A stretch of 63,970 nt of DNA from Candidatus Rifleibacteriota bacterium (lineage in GTDB: Bacteria > Muiribacteriota > Ozemobacteria > Ozemobacterales > Ozemobacteraceae): NCBI GenBank assembly GCA_012517355.1, contig JAAYVD010000156.1:1-63970 (forward strand). The letters run 5' to 3'. The notes under the pieces were generated by a model. The model was not told the origin of the DNA and made no database searches. It saw nothing but the letters and a program-made list of their open reading frames with translations. This document shows, piece by piece, positions 46,365 to 55,511 of the stretch; within the stretch, counting starts at the first letter, position 1, and each line of letters begins with the position of its first letter. The position numbers and the translations under genes were made by a program.

Positions 46365-47777
46365 TCAGAGCGGCAGGGTCTTCAACAGGGCGGCGGCTTC
46401 GGGGTGGCCCTTCTGCGAAGCGGCCACGAACCACCGCCGCGCTTCCAGAAGGTCGGCCGGGATGCCGTGCCCGCATTGATACAAAGTGCCGAGTTGTACC
46501 ATGGCATCCGCATTGCCCTTCTCGGCCGACTTGCGGAACCAGGTGGCCGCCTCGGCGGGGTCCTCGGTCATGCCGAAGCCGCGCAGGCAGACCATGCCCA
46601 GCGTATAGAAGGCGGGCACGTGGTCTTGCGCGGCGGCCAGGCGCAGCAGGCGGATGCCCTCGGGGAGGTTGGCCGGGCGCCCCCGCCCCTCGAGGAGGTC
46701 GCGGGCCAGCTGGTACTGGTCTTCGGCAGAGGCGGGGGTCGGCACCGGCACCGGCGGCGTGGCCGGGGTCGGCCCGAGATGTTTGTCGACGGGGGGACGG
46801 GCCGGCGGAGGCGGGGCAGCCCGCGGGACCGGGGTGGCCCCAGGGGCCTTGCCGGCCGGATCGAAGTGGAAGAAGGGAGCGGCGGGCAAGGACTGGCCTT
46901 TGGCCACGCGGCCGGTGGGCCGCCCGGAGTCGGCGGTGCGCACCGGCGGCGCAGGAGGGGGGGGCACCGGAGGCCCGGAAGACCCAGTGGGCGAAGGGGC
47001 GGCGGCCTTCTTCCGCGCCGGCTTGGGATCGGCGGGAACGACGGGGGTGCCGGGCAGGGAACGGGGCCCCGCCTCTTCGGCCTTGACCGTCTCGGCCAGG
47101 GCCAGCCCCCCGGGCGAACGCACCAGCGACGGGTCGCTCCAGACGCGGGTCACCCGCACCAGGCCGTCGGCTCCGCTCAGGAACTCGATCCCCATCGGGG
47201 TGCTCGGAGGGGGAACGGCCACCATCCGGGCCGGGGCGGAAGACGAGGGCATCCCCTGAGCCGGGGCTTCCGGCCGGGCCGCCGTTCCCCCTGAAGCGAG
47301 AGGAGAGACCGGCGCGGGCGAGATGGCGGGGGGACCGGCCGGCCCGGCCGGCGCGGGGGCAGGAGGCGGCGCGGGAACGGGCGAGGTCCGGGCAGGCCCC
47401 GAACGCGGGGACGATGGCACCGGGTTGGCGGCACCCGGCGAAGGCGGCGGGACCGGTGACGGACCGGCCGCCCGCGGCGGCAACGAGATGACCAGGGCGT
47501 GGGCCCAGGTGTCGATGGTCCACCAGGCCTGGGCCAGGGTCATTCCCTTGGTGTGTTGCAGGTCGGCGGCCAGGTTGCCCAGGGCGTTGGCGTCGCCGAC
47601 CTTGCGGAGGGTCCAGGGCAGGCGGGCGGTCAGGCCGGCGGCGAGGGCCGTGATCTCGGCCGACGGCGCGCCGGTGGCGGCTTCCATTGCCCGGGTGAAC
47701 CGCTCTGCATCCTGGAAGACGGCGGCATCCTTGCGCGCCACCAGCTCGGCCAGCGCCTGCCGCACATCCTTGGCCAT
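46365..47777 (-). CDS. Sel1-repeat protein with long Pro-rich linker
   Basis: 470 aa; GGAGGGGAG before ATG 47777. Residues 1-95 are helical (ALAELVARKDAAVFQDAERF). A Pro/Ala-rich linker spans about 100-340 with a short conserved-looking insert (GIEFLSGADGLVRVTRVWSD). At the C-terminus are Sel1-type repeats (AYQLARDLLEGRG-like unit, FYTLGMVCLRGFGMTEDPAEAATWFRKSA, MVQLGTLYQCGHGIPADLLE, shown in part). Sel1 proteins act as adaptors in secretion and signalling. First gene of the srf-like operon; an extended -10 lies 58 bases upstream. Confidence 0.8.
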   Translation of the reverse strand: MAKDVRQALAELVARKDAAVFQDAERFTRAMEAATGAPSAEITALAAGLTARLPWTLRKVGDANALGNLAADLQHTKGMTLAQAWWTIDTWAHALVISLPPRAAGPSPVPPPSPGAANPVPSSPRSGPARTSPVPAPPPAPAPAGPAGPPAISPAPVSPLASGGTAARPEAPAQGMPSSSAPARMVAVPPPSTPMGIEFLSGADGLVRVTRVWSDPSLVRSPGGLALAETVKAEEAGPRSLPGTPVVPADPKPARKKAAAPSPTGSSGPPVPPPPAPPVRTADSGRPTGRVAKGQSLPAAPFFHFDPAGKAPGATPVPRAAPPPPARPPVDKHLGPTPATPPVPVPTPASAEDQYQLARDLLEGRGRPANLPEGIRLLRLAAAQDHVPAFYTLGMVCLRGFGMTEDPAEAATWFRKSAEKGNADAMVQLGTLYQCGHGIPADLLEARRWFVAASQKGHPEAAALLKTLPL

Positions 47778-47834
47778 GCTCGACTCCCCTCCTCTGGCGG
47801 GCCGGAACCCCGAAGGACCCGGCCCGGTGCCGCC

Positions 47835-47843
47835 ATTCTACCA
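47835..47843 (-). promoter_or_regulatory. Extended -10 promoter of srf-like operon
   Basis: TGGTAGAAT on the minus strand, about 58 bases before the Sel1 gene ATG. No -35 match. Confidence 0.4.
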
Positions 47844-47972
47844 GAAAACCCATGGAAGATGGGAAGGTCCTGCCGTGACCACAGGACAAGCGCCAACCGG
47901 AAATCTGCCTTGGCTGAAAAGACGCACGGCCTGGCCGGCCCGCCAGGCGGGCGGGCGGCCTGCCGCACGCGG

Positions 47973-48089
47973 CGCGCTCGGCAGGCAGACAACAGGGTTC
48001 CAGGGGCCGGTAGCCCCTGGCGAGGTGGTCGGGAAGAGCGGAGCTCCTCCCGCTCTGACCGCGTTTCCTAAGGTTGGTGTTCGCCCTGA
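47973..48089 (+). repeat. Three-hairpin dispersed repeat, copy 5
   Basis: Closely matches 8354-8487 over about 115 bases, including GCAGACAACAGGGTTCCAGG and the terminal TTCGCCCTGAC. It fills most of the gap between the divergent srf-like operon and the convergent end of the 48335 gene. The rest of 48090-48334 shows no gene. Confidence 0.8.
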
Positions 48090-48334
48090 CCCTGACCCCA
48101 GGCGTAAGGGAACGTGCGCAGGGAAGGCCGTCGTGCTGCCCTGGAGGTCGCGGTCGAGGATGGCCGCGGGCGGTCATTCCAGGCGGGGCCTTGCCTCTGG
48201 CAAGCGCAGACGGCATACGGGGCTGTCATTCCGGCTCTGCCGGTTCTCGTGGCGGACGCCCAGGACCATACCACGGTGGCGGGACCCGCCGATCCGGTTC
48301 GGAGCCCGGATCGGAACGAGGCACCGGCAGACGT

Positions 48335-49219
48335 TCATCGGGACTGCCTTCTGGACCGGCCTCGGGGCTTCCCTGCCTGGGGGGAGAACGCCGCCGTGCC
48401 GCCAAGGACGAACTGCCCGATCTCGGGCCAGGACAAGGTCGTGATCGGGAACTCGCCTTCGGGCAACGATACCCCGCCCTCCCGTCCCGACCACCCCGCG
48501 GGACCCGGTTTCTTCCCGACTTCCCGGGCATGGGCCAGGTAGCCGTCGAAATCCCACCGGCCGAAGGAGTTGGCCAAAGCGTTCTGGAAGAAGGTCAGCA
48601 GCTTCCGGCCTTCGACCGAATCGCGAAAGAACTCCACGAAAAGAGCCGGGAACATTTCCCCGGGCTGCAGAAAGGGAAAGTCCAGGTCGCCCGGGTCGAG
48701 GGCGGCCTGCAGGACCAGGCCGGCCGGGATCTCGTCGAACCGCCCGGCCGGCTTGGACAGGAACAGCCGCCGGAACTCGGACTCGAGCAACTGCAGGATG
48801 AACAGGGGGGAATTGGGGTTGCCGCCGACCGGGGGGACGTTCCCGGAAAACTCGGCGAGGTCGAAGTAGGCGACCATGCGGTTGCCGAAGGGAACTTCCG
48901 GGTCGGTGAAGCCGTCCCTGACCCAGTCGAAGAAGTCCCCCGTGTGCACGAGGGTCAGGGCGGGATCCTGGGAGGGAAAGGCCTCGGGTGGGCCGCCCGC
49001 CGCCCTTTCACCGGGCCGGGAACCCGCCCGGACGGTGTCACGGGCCGCCCATTCGGCGTGACAATGCAGGTTCCAGTGCAACCGACGGAGGAACCTGACC
49101 AGGGTGGTCTCGAGGCAGACCTCCTCACGATAGACGAACCCGGGCCGCAGGAAATCGCGGAACAGGACCAGGCCGGCATTCCCGTTGGTGACGCGGTCTC
49201 CGGCCGCACGGGCTTCCAT
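48335..49219 (-). CDS. Protein of unknown function next to nitroreductase
   Basis: 294 aa from ATG 49219 (the open frame continues upstream through the nitroreductase gene but as its shadow). It is rich in aromatic residues: LHWNLHCHAEWAARDTV, HTGDFFDWVRDGFTDPEVPF, FLQPGEMFPALFVEFFRDS, NSFGRWDFDGYLAHARE. There is no signal peptide, membrane segment or known catalytic motif. It starts nine bases after the nitroreductase stop, so the two are co-transcribed. An effector, adaptor or substrate-specific partner of the flavoenzyme is possible, but I cannot assign a function. Confidence 0.7.
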   Translation of the reverse strand: MEARAAGDRVTNGNAGLVLFRDFLRPGFVYREEVCLETTLVRFLRRLHWNLHCHAEWAARDTVRAGSRPGERAAGGPPEAFPSQDPALTLVHTGDFFDWVRDGFTDPEVPFGNRMVAYFDLAEFSGNVPPVGGNPNSPLFILQLLESEFRRLFLSKPAGRFDEIPAGLVLQAALDPGDLDFPFLQPGEMFPALFVEFFRDSVEGRKLLTFFQNALANSFGRWDFDGYLAHAREVGKKPGPAGWSGREGGVSLPEGEFPITTLSWPEIGQFVLGGTAAFSPQAGKPRGRSRRQSR

Positions 49220-49227
49220 CGCCCCGC

Positions 49228-50037
49228 TCACTCCTCCCCGGCGGCCCGGGCCAGGTCGAACCCCCGCTCGCGCAACACTTCGAGCAGGTCCTTCCCGGAC
49301 TTCCCCCATTGGCCCCATTTCCGGGAGATGTGTTCGGTCCAGCTGTAGTCGGCAAAGGTGAACCGGTCCTCCTTCTTTCCACCCTCGATCGGGATCTTCA
49401 CCTGCTGCTTCGCGTAGTAGCCCTGTTCCAGGTATCCCTCGTCCATGGCGGCCATGGCCTCCTGCACCTCTTCCTCGCCAAGCGCGGGGTATTCCCCGGC
49501 GAACAGCGTGAACTTCAGCGGAAACCGTGGGCGGGGGGGGAACTCCTCGGCGGGATACCCCATCACCAGCTCGACCATGGGCAGCACCTTCGGCGGCAGC
49601 TTCAGCCGTTCCGCCAGGTGCTTGATCCGGGAGGCCTTCATACTGACCTGGCCGAGGAAGCAGGAACCGAGACCGAGGCTTTCCGCCGCCGTGACCATGT
49701 TCCCGGCGAGGTAGGCGGCGTCCTGCATCCCCAGGAGCAGCAGGGAAAGGTCGTTGGTGACCAGGTCCCAGCCGCGCCGCTGCATGAACCGCTGGAGGCG
49801 GTGGGCATCGACGCAGATGACGAACCAGACGGGCGCCGCGAAAGGGAAGTTCCCGTCGGTCGCATACACCACGCTGGCCAGCTGCGAGGCGAATGGCGCC
49901 TGCTGGCCCGCCCGGACGATGGTCTCGAGAACCTCCCGCTCCACCTTCCGGGCCTGGAACTTCCGCACCGACCGCCGCTTCATCAGGACATCCAACACCG
50001 GGTTGCGTTCCACCTGCCTCTTCCCCTTTCCGGGCAT
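49228..50037 (-). CDS. Nitroreductase-family flavoprotein
   Basis: An FMN-dependent oxidoreductase (269 aa). MKRRSVRKFQARKVEREVL gives the usual phosphate-binding start, followed by RAGQQAPFASQ and, further on, GLGSCFLGQV. The C-terminal extension of about 60 residues (PIEGGKKEDRFTFADYSWTE) is longer than in minimal members. It may reduce quinones or nitro compounds in the cytoplasm; a natural substrate is not evident. Downstream gene of unknown function follows closely. Confidence 0.88.
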   Translation of the reverse strand: MPGKGKRQVERNPVLDVLMKRRSVRKFQARKVEREVLETIVRAGQQAPFASQLASVVYATDGNFPFAAPVWFVICVDAHRLQRFMQRRGWDLVTNDLSLLLLGMQDAAYLAGNMVTAAESLGLGSCFLGQVSMKASRIKHLAERLKLPPKVLPMVELVMGYPAEEFPPRPRFPLKFTLFAGEYPALGEEEVQEAMAAMDEGYLEQGYYAKQQVKIPIEGGKKEDRFTFADYSWTEHISRKWGQWGKSGKDLLEVLRERGFDLARAAGEE

Positions 50038-50313
50038 CCCCCGCCCATCTGGCGCCAGGGCCCGCCACCACGGACGATCGGCGAGCCTGTGGACGCTGGG
50101 CCCGGGGTGTCCGCACGACCGGGCCGGCCACTGCCGCTCCGGCCACTGTATGCCAGGGGAGCCGATCCGTCAAAGGGCCGCACAGGGCAGAGGGGAACGT
50201 GACGGGGATCCGGGGAAAGGTCCCGGTTGCCCGGCGGGGAGCGACCCAGGAACCGCGATGAAGACAGGCGGTTCTGCCCCGGAATGGCGGCCAGCCATCC
50301 TGCGTCCGCCGGA

Positions 50314-50337
50314 GGGGCGGACCCCCGTGTCCGCCCC
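50314..50337. other. Hairpin in divergent intergenic region
   Basis: GGGGCGGAC and GTCCGCCCC form a perfect 9-bp stem around 6 bases. It lies in the 400-base gap between the divergent nitroreductase and DMT genes. No other structure is evident there. Confidence 0.5.
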
Positions 50338-50421
50338 TGCCGGGGTGTGCTGACAGGCTTTTCCGGAACCATCGCGGATCTTGGGAGCGGACCCGGCATT
50401 GCTTCCTGCCGCCTTTCCGCC

Positions 50422-50427
50422 TATACT
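50422..50427 (+). promoter_or_regulatory. -10 element giving near-leaderless DMT transcript
   Basis: TATACT ends 10 bases before ATG 50438, and no Shine-Dalgarno fits between. A transcription start about 7 bases downstream would leave almost no leader. Confidence 0.35.
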
Positions 50428-50437
50428 CGCCATTCGT

Positions 50438-51385
50438 ATGGACTCCCGCTCGTGGCGCGCCGACGCTCTCCTGCTGCTGACCGCCGTCATCTGGGGGGCG
50501 GCCTTCGTCGCCCAGCGCAAGGGCATGGACAGCGTCGGGCCGCTCACCTTCAACGGCATCCGGTTCCTGCTCGGAGCCCTGGTCCTCGTGCCGCTCGCCC
50601 GCTCCAGGCAACGTGCCGCCGCCGAGACCGCGGCGACCGGCGGGAAGGCCCCGGAGACCGACCTGGGGGCCTACCTGAAACCCTGCGGGGTGGCCGGGGT
50701 CGCCCTGTTCACGGGGGCGACCATGCAGCAGGTCGGCCTGGTCTACACGACCGCCGGCAAGGCGGGCTTCATCACCGGGCTGTACGTGGTCCTCGTTCCC
50801 CTCCTGGCCCGGTTCCTCGGGACGAAGACCAGCCTGGGATCATGGTTGGGAGCCGGCCTGGCGGCCGCCGGGCTCTATCTGCTCAGCGTCAACGAGGATT
50901 TCTCGATCGCCCCGGGGGACACCCTCGTCCTGATCGGCGCCTTCTTCTGGGCCAACCACGTCATCCTGGTCGGGCGGTACGCGCAGCGCCTCGAGCCGGT
51001 CACCTTCTCGATCGGCCAGTTCGCCGTCTGCGGAATGTTCAGCCTGACCGGCGCCCTGTCCCAGGAAACCATCACCGCCACCGGCCTGCGGGGGGCCCTC
51101 CTGCCGATCGCCTACGGCGGCCTGATCTCGGTTGGCATCGGCTACACTCTCCAGGTCGTCGCCCAGAAGGATTCCCCGCCCACCCACGCCGCCATCCTGC
51201 TCAGCCTCGAGGCCGTCTTCGCCGCCTGGACCGGCCGGCTCCTGCTGGGGGAGCTGATGTCCTGGCGGGCGACCGGCGGCGCGGCCATGATGCTCGCCGG
51301 CTGCCTGCTGGCCCAGCTCTGGCCCGCGCCCACCAGCCCGGCCCCCACATCGGCGGCAGGGAGCTCCCCGGCCAGGGCCCCGTAA
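50438..51385 (+). CDS. DMT-superfamily (EamA) exporter
   Basis: A membrane protein (315 aa) with ten predicted helices in two EamA repeats. The first begins ALLLLTAVIWGAAFVAQRKG and has FNGIRFLLGALVLVPLA. The second begins ALFWANHV-like (IGAFFWANHVILVGRYAQR) and has AILLSLEAVFAAWTGRLLLGE, the family's most conserved segment. Such proteins export amino acids or other metabolites. Transcribed divergently from nitroreductase. The IS remnant follows about 220 bases downstream. Confidence 0.92.
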   Translation: MDSRSWRADALLLLTAVIWGAAFVAQRKGMDSVGPLTFNGIRFLLGALVLVPLARSRQRAAAETAATGGKAPETDLGAYLKPCGVAGVALFTGATMQQVGLVYTTAGKAGFITGLYVVLVPLLARFLGTKTSLGSWLGAGLAAAGLYLLSVNEDFSIAPGDTLVLIGAFFWANHVILVGRYAQRLEPVTFSIGQFAVCGMFSLTGALSQETITATGLRGALLPIAYGGLISVGIGYTLQVVAQKDSPPTHAAILLSLEAVFAAWTGRLLLGELMSWRATGGAAMMLAGCLLAQLWPAPTSPAPTSAAGSSPARAP

Positions 51386-51607
51386 AAAGCCGGGCTGGCG
51401 GGCCATTCCCGCCGAGCGACCGCGCGGATCGCCAGGGATTCCCGAAACCGAGGCTTCCCTCTCAGGCCCCTGGTCCCCTTTCCCTCCGGCTGGCCCGATC
51501 CGCGGGAATCTGGACCCTCCAGAGCCTGTTGCACAAATCCTCCAGAGAAGCCTTGTACAACATCTGAATAAGTGTTATTACCGAGCATTCCAAAATGAGG
51601 TTGTAAC

Positions 51608-51966
51608 ATGGCCCCTCACTTCGTTTCGCCCAATCGCCAACAAGCCTGCTTCTTCCCCCTACCCTTCGGGAATGGCTTCCTGAGAAGAATTATGTGTGGT
51701 TTGTCATCGAAACCATTGAGCGCATGGACCTTTCTGCCTTTCATGCCCATGCCCGCCTTGATGGCGTTGGGGCAGCCTTCTACGACCCCGGCATGATGGC
51801 CACCCTCCTGGCGTATGCCTACTCCATGGGGGTTCGGTCCAGTCGCCGGATTGAACAACTGTGCGAGCGGGACATCGCCTTCCGCGTCATCTGCGGGAAC
51901 CTTCAACCAGGCCGTGGAGAACCTGGAGAAGGCCGGAAAGACCGAGCTTCCCAGGCAGGGAACTGA
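51608..51966 (+). pseudogene. IS1182-type transposase remnant
   Basis: The N-terminus of a transposase split by a frameshift: MAPHFVSPNRQQA in one frame, then LLLPPTLREWLPEKNYVWFV, IERMDLSAFHAHARLDGVGA, YDPGMMATLLAYAYSMGVRS and IEQLCERDIAFRVICGN in another. This is the start of IS1182/DUF772 proteins. It breaks off at the conserved GN, so the catalytic part is lost. The 80 bases before it are more AT-rich and include TTGCACAA/TTGTACAA, possibly an old IS end. Confidence 0.75.
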
Positions 51967-52487
51967 CCGAGGAGATCCTGGGGCGCCTGTTGATGAACGG
52001 GGAAACGTTGAACAACGGGGGGCCCCGTTTGCCGTTTCCCGGCGAAGGCAAAAGAAATCCCCGGAAGACCTTCCCCGGAAAGATCAGGTGAAGGAGGCCA
52101 GGAAGAATCGGCGCCACGCGGGATAGCGTTCAACGCTCACCTTTCATCGCCTGGTCACCACTCCGCCGCCGTTTTTCGGCGAGGGTCGCGGGAGAGTCAT
52201 GGGTCAGGGTTGACAAAGCGATGTGTGATGGCTTGATCGAGGGCTCATTCGATGAAAGACCGGCAATCATTCCCGGGAATGACGGGGAAAAGGCTTCCGG
52301 AGCTTATGAGGGACGAAGGGCCACCAGTCCGTCCATGGCCCTCGCGACGGTTTCCCGGCAGATGGCCCCCCGATCGGTTGCCGGGCGCCCCTGAGGGGGA
52401 CCCTTCGTCGAGGGGAACCGGAGGGCAATGAACCGGCCGCAGCATCGGGACAAGAGCGGGCGCCGCAAGGCCTCCGCGTCTTCGGCC
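51967..52487. other. Gene-free gap beside IS remnant
   Basis: About 520 bases hold scattered short frames without ribosome sites, a GCCG-TTTTT-CGGC hairpin near 52170, and no recognisable coding. It may be residual IS or decayed gene DNA. Confidence 0.35.
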
Positions 52488-53213
52488 CTACTCGGACGCT
52501 GGCCCCGAGGCTGGGGGAAGGCCGGCTTCGGCGGAGTGTCGGAACCAGGCGTCGGGAATCTGCAGGGCGGGGTCGTATTTCCTGGCCGTTTCGAGCGCCC
52601 CGTCGGCATCCTGGATGTTTCCCCGGCGGCGAAACAGAATGGACATCCGGGCAAAGACCAGGGCCATCTCACGATCTTTCGGGTACCGGAGGACTTCCGC
52701 GGCCAGGCAGTCCACCGCCTCCTGCAGACGCCCGCGTTCTTCGAGGAAGCCGACGAGTTCATGGACCGCCTGCCCCCGGTCCGCCGCGGGCGACCGCTCG
52801 ATGGCATCCTCGAACGCTTTGACGACTTCGTCCTCCTGGGCCTTCCCCACGTCGCTCAGCAGCAACCCCGCGAACCCGATCTTCAGCACCTAGCGCAGGG
52901 AAAGCCGGGTCCCCCGGTCCGACACCGGGGCATCGAACGGGATGGGAATCCTGAACGGAACGGTCTGCCTGGCCCCGGACCGGTCGGGAAGATCGGCCAC
53001 ATCGCCTGCCATCGAGGCCGCCAGGTCGATCCAGGGACCGGCCGCTGCGGCGGCCTCCGGCTCCTGGGCAACCAGGCTTCGCTGGAAGACCTCCAACTCG
53101 ATCCAGTATCTGAGCGGCCCCGAATACCCGATCGGCCCGGTGACGGTCACCACCCCCTCGAGGACACCCCCACTGAAGACCTCTTCCCGCGCCAGGGCGA
53201 TTTCGATCCGCAT
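52488..53213 (-). pseudogene. Beta-sandwich plus TPR-like protein split by amber codon
   Basis: One frame of 242 codons interrupted by TAG at 52892-52890. Part one (107 aa) begins MRIEIALAREEVFSGGVLEG and has a beta-rich arrestin/Spo0M-like look, ending PVSDRGTRLSLR. Part two continues in the same frame as VLKIGFAGLLLSDVGKAQED and has helical TPR-like units (LVGFLEERGRLQEAVDCLA, AVFARMSILF-like). LSLR-stop-VLKIGF reads as one strand, so a single Trp or Gln codon was probably lost. The GTG right after TAG could restart translation. Its ATG overlaps the upstream stop (TGATG). Family assignment of part one is tentative. Confidence 0.6.
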
Positions 53214-55489
53214 CAGATGGTCACATCTCTATCTCTGAATTTCAGGCCCGCCCACAGGGTTCGGGGAAGGCCGGAACGGCCATCACCCCTCGACTCCAAA
53301 AGGGGGGCCACTCCCACCTCGGCATCCTGTGCCTGCATGATGAGATTCGCCGCCTCCGGCACCCGCCCAGGCCTGAACAACCGCTTCTGGACTTCGGTCC
53401 GGACTGGGCAGGGGCCCAGCGACAACCTGATTCCGACGGTGACCCCTGAGCCCCCGATCCTCGCTCGAAAAACGCGGAACGCCGGATCACATCGACGGGC
53501 TTCCTTCGCATCGAAGCGTTCCCCCCACGACTCGGCATTCTCGCGAAAGAACTGCCGATCCCGAACCTGGGAAACCGCTCCAGCGGATCAGGAACCGGGT
53601 AGAACCTGGTCGAACGCGGTCAGAACAGGCCGCAGGGACTCGTTTCCCTGGGCCACACCTGCCGCGACGAAGTCCCGGACTTTCTTGATCATCGGGCGCA
53701 ACACCTTCCGCCGGGCCGGTGGTTGCTGCCGGACCCGCTCCAGGAAGCATTCCAGGGTCATCTGGCAGGTCGTGGGCGAGCTGATCATCTGCACAACTTC
53801 CTGCGTGAGCCCTTCGAGAGCCCGCAAGCTGGAGTCCTTCTGGGCCGCCGATCCGCCGGTCAAGCCTTCCGAGTAGGAAATGTACCATTGGAGCTTCTCC
53901 TCGAAAAGCACCGCGATGGTCATCCGGCTCCTGGCCTTGGCCAACGCCTGATCGTTGCTCCCGATGCAGATCCCGAAGGGTTCCTGGGTGTATTCGTAGG
54001 AATCGGCGGGAATGCCCAGCGATTTCCTGGAGGCCAACACCACCCCGATCGACCGCGCACCACCCGACGGAATGGCCAAGTCGGCCCGATACACGTCCTG
54101 CGCCTTGTCATAGGCCAGCTGCTGGAAGATCACCCGGGGAGCCGAGGTCTTGCTTTGCAGGATGAAGGCTGCGGTGACATCCTGTGAACCCAAGGTGGCC
54201 GGGTCGGGGGTCTGCAGGATATTGAAGGGATGGACGACCGAGCACACCAGATCGGAGGGCGCATCGGAGGGCAGGCGCACCACGAGCCCCTTGCCCCCGC
54301 CCATCGAAAGCTGCTCCAGGACCGTCACCGGCAACGAGTCGGCGGACGTATCCCGCCGCGACAACCGGAACTGCGCGAGAAAGTCATCGTAGTAACACCC
54401 CCGCCCCAGGTCCCGGTTGTTGAAGAAATTGGCCACCCAGAACGAGGCATACATGTCCGAGAGTTTGAGCCCAAGCGCTTGGAGGGGCCCGAGATAGGTA
54501 CCCAGACCCGTCTGCCGATCCGCGACCACCTGGCGGAAGAAGTTCCTCTTGCCGCCGCCGGTCCAGCAGTAGAGGTAGTGGTTCCACAGGTAGGCGATGG
54601 CGTAGTCGCGGTTGGTGTCACGCAGAGACCGGCTCCAGACCAGGGGCTGATCCGGGACATCCTTCAGATCCGCGAGCTTCTGCTTCAGGTAGTCCCCGCC
54701 CCCGCACAATGCCGTTCCCAGCTCGGCCAGCCCCTCGGAAACCCAGCTCTCTTCGAGGAAGTCATACGAGTGCAGGACAAGGTGCACGAACTCGTGCCCG
54801 AGGGTGCTTCGGACGTAAGCCAGGTCCCTTCTCATGAAGGAGCTGTTCAGATAGACCAGCTTTCGTTGGTTGGAGCGCTGGTCCGGGCGAAGGCAGTCCG
54901 GCGGAATGAGGTCGAGCGGATGCACGTAGGCGACGGCATGATCGTGGTTGGTAAGCCGGAAATCGAAGAAAAGAAAGGAAATGCGGGCATCTCCTTCGGG
55001 ATTTGGTCCCCTGAACTCGCCGAAGGTTTCGGTGATCTTCGGATAGGCCATCTCGTCAAAGAAGTCAACGAGGTGATGGATGGTCGAAGCGGGCATCTTG
55101 GGCTCGACATCCGCGCGGAACCACAAGGAGTGTTTCCCGATGGCGATCAGGGTCGATGGGACGGTGAAGTTCTGGGCCCTGACCTCATCCCGGACGTAGA
55201 AGGTCTCACGTTGCCCGAGCATTGGGGGCGGAGCGTCCGCCAGCTGCCGACCGCCGCGGAGGCCTTCGGGCCCGGCCGTCTTCGAGATCTCGCGAAGCTG
55301 TGGCAGATACCGATCGATCAATTCGGCCGAGAGATCACCAGCCACCACGGGCCCCGGTGCCGTGAGACAAACGGCCAGGAGCGCATACAGGACCCACGAT
55401 CGCAAGCCCGGACAAGACCGCCACCCGAAGGGGAGATTCAGGCAGGCAAGATCAGGAGGGAACCGTCGCCACGATTGTCCAAGATCCAT
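53213..55489 (-). pseudogene. M30-like zinc metallopeptidase with in-frame TGA and 3' continuation
   Basis: The frame from ATG 55489 to TGA 53590-53588 gives 633 aa: signal peptide (LYALLAVCLTAPGPVVAG), then VDFFDEMAYPKITETFGEF, RISFLFFDFR, and the zinc site GHEFVHLVLH (HEXXH, about residue 230) with downstream Glu in SWVSEGLAELG. This resembles hyicolysin-type M30 peptidases and would act outside the cell. After the TGA the same frame stays open for 124 more codons (FFRENAESWGERFDAKEA, VQKRLFRPGRVPEAANLIM) to a stop at 53213. No usual start codon occurs in its first 54 codons, and the final stop overlaps the next gene. The simplest reading is one longer gene with a nonsense change. The 633-aa product may still be active. 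Confidence 0.6.
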
Positions 55490-55511
55490 CGCTCATTCCT
55501 TTCCGGTCAGT

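Noticed and set aside
48335-50611. A 758-residue minus frame across the nitroreductase gene
   Set aside because: Only the part from ATG 49219 is independent coding; the rest is antiframe sequence of the nitroreductase gene and intergenic DNA.
33940-53213. Reassignment of TAG to a sense codon, suggested by two in-frame ambers
   Set aside because: Several intact genes in the window end in TAG at their expected length, so amber acts as a stop here.
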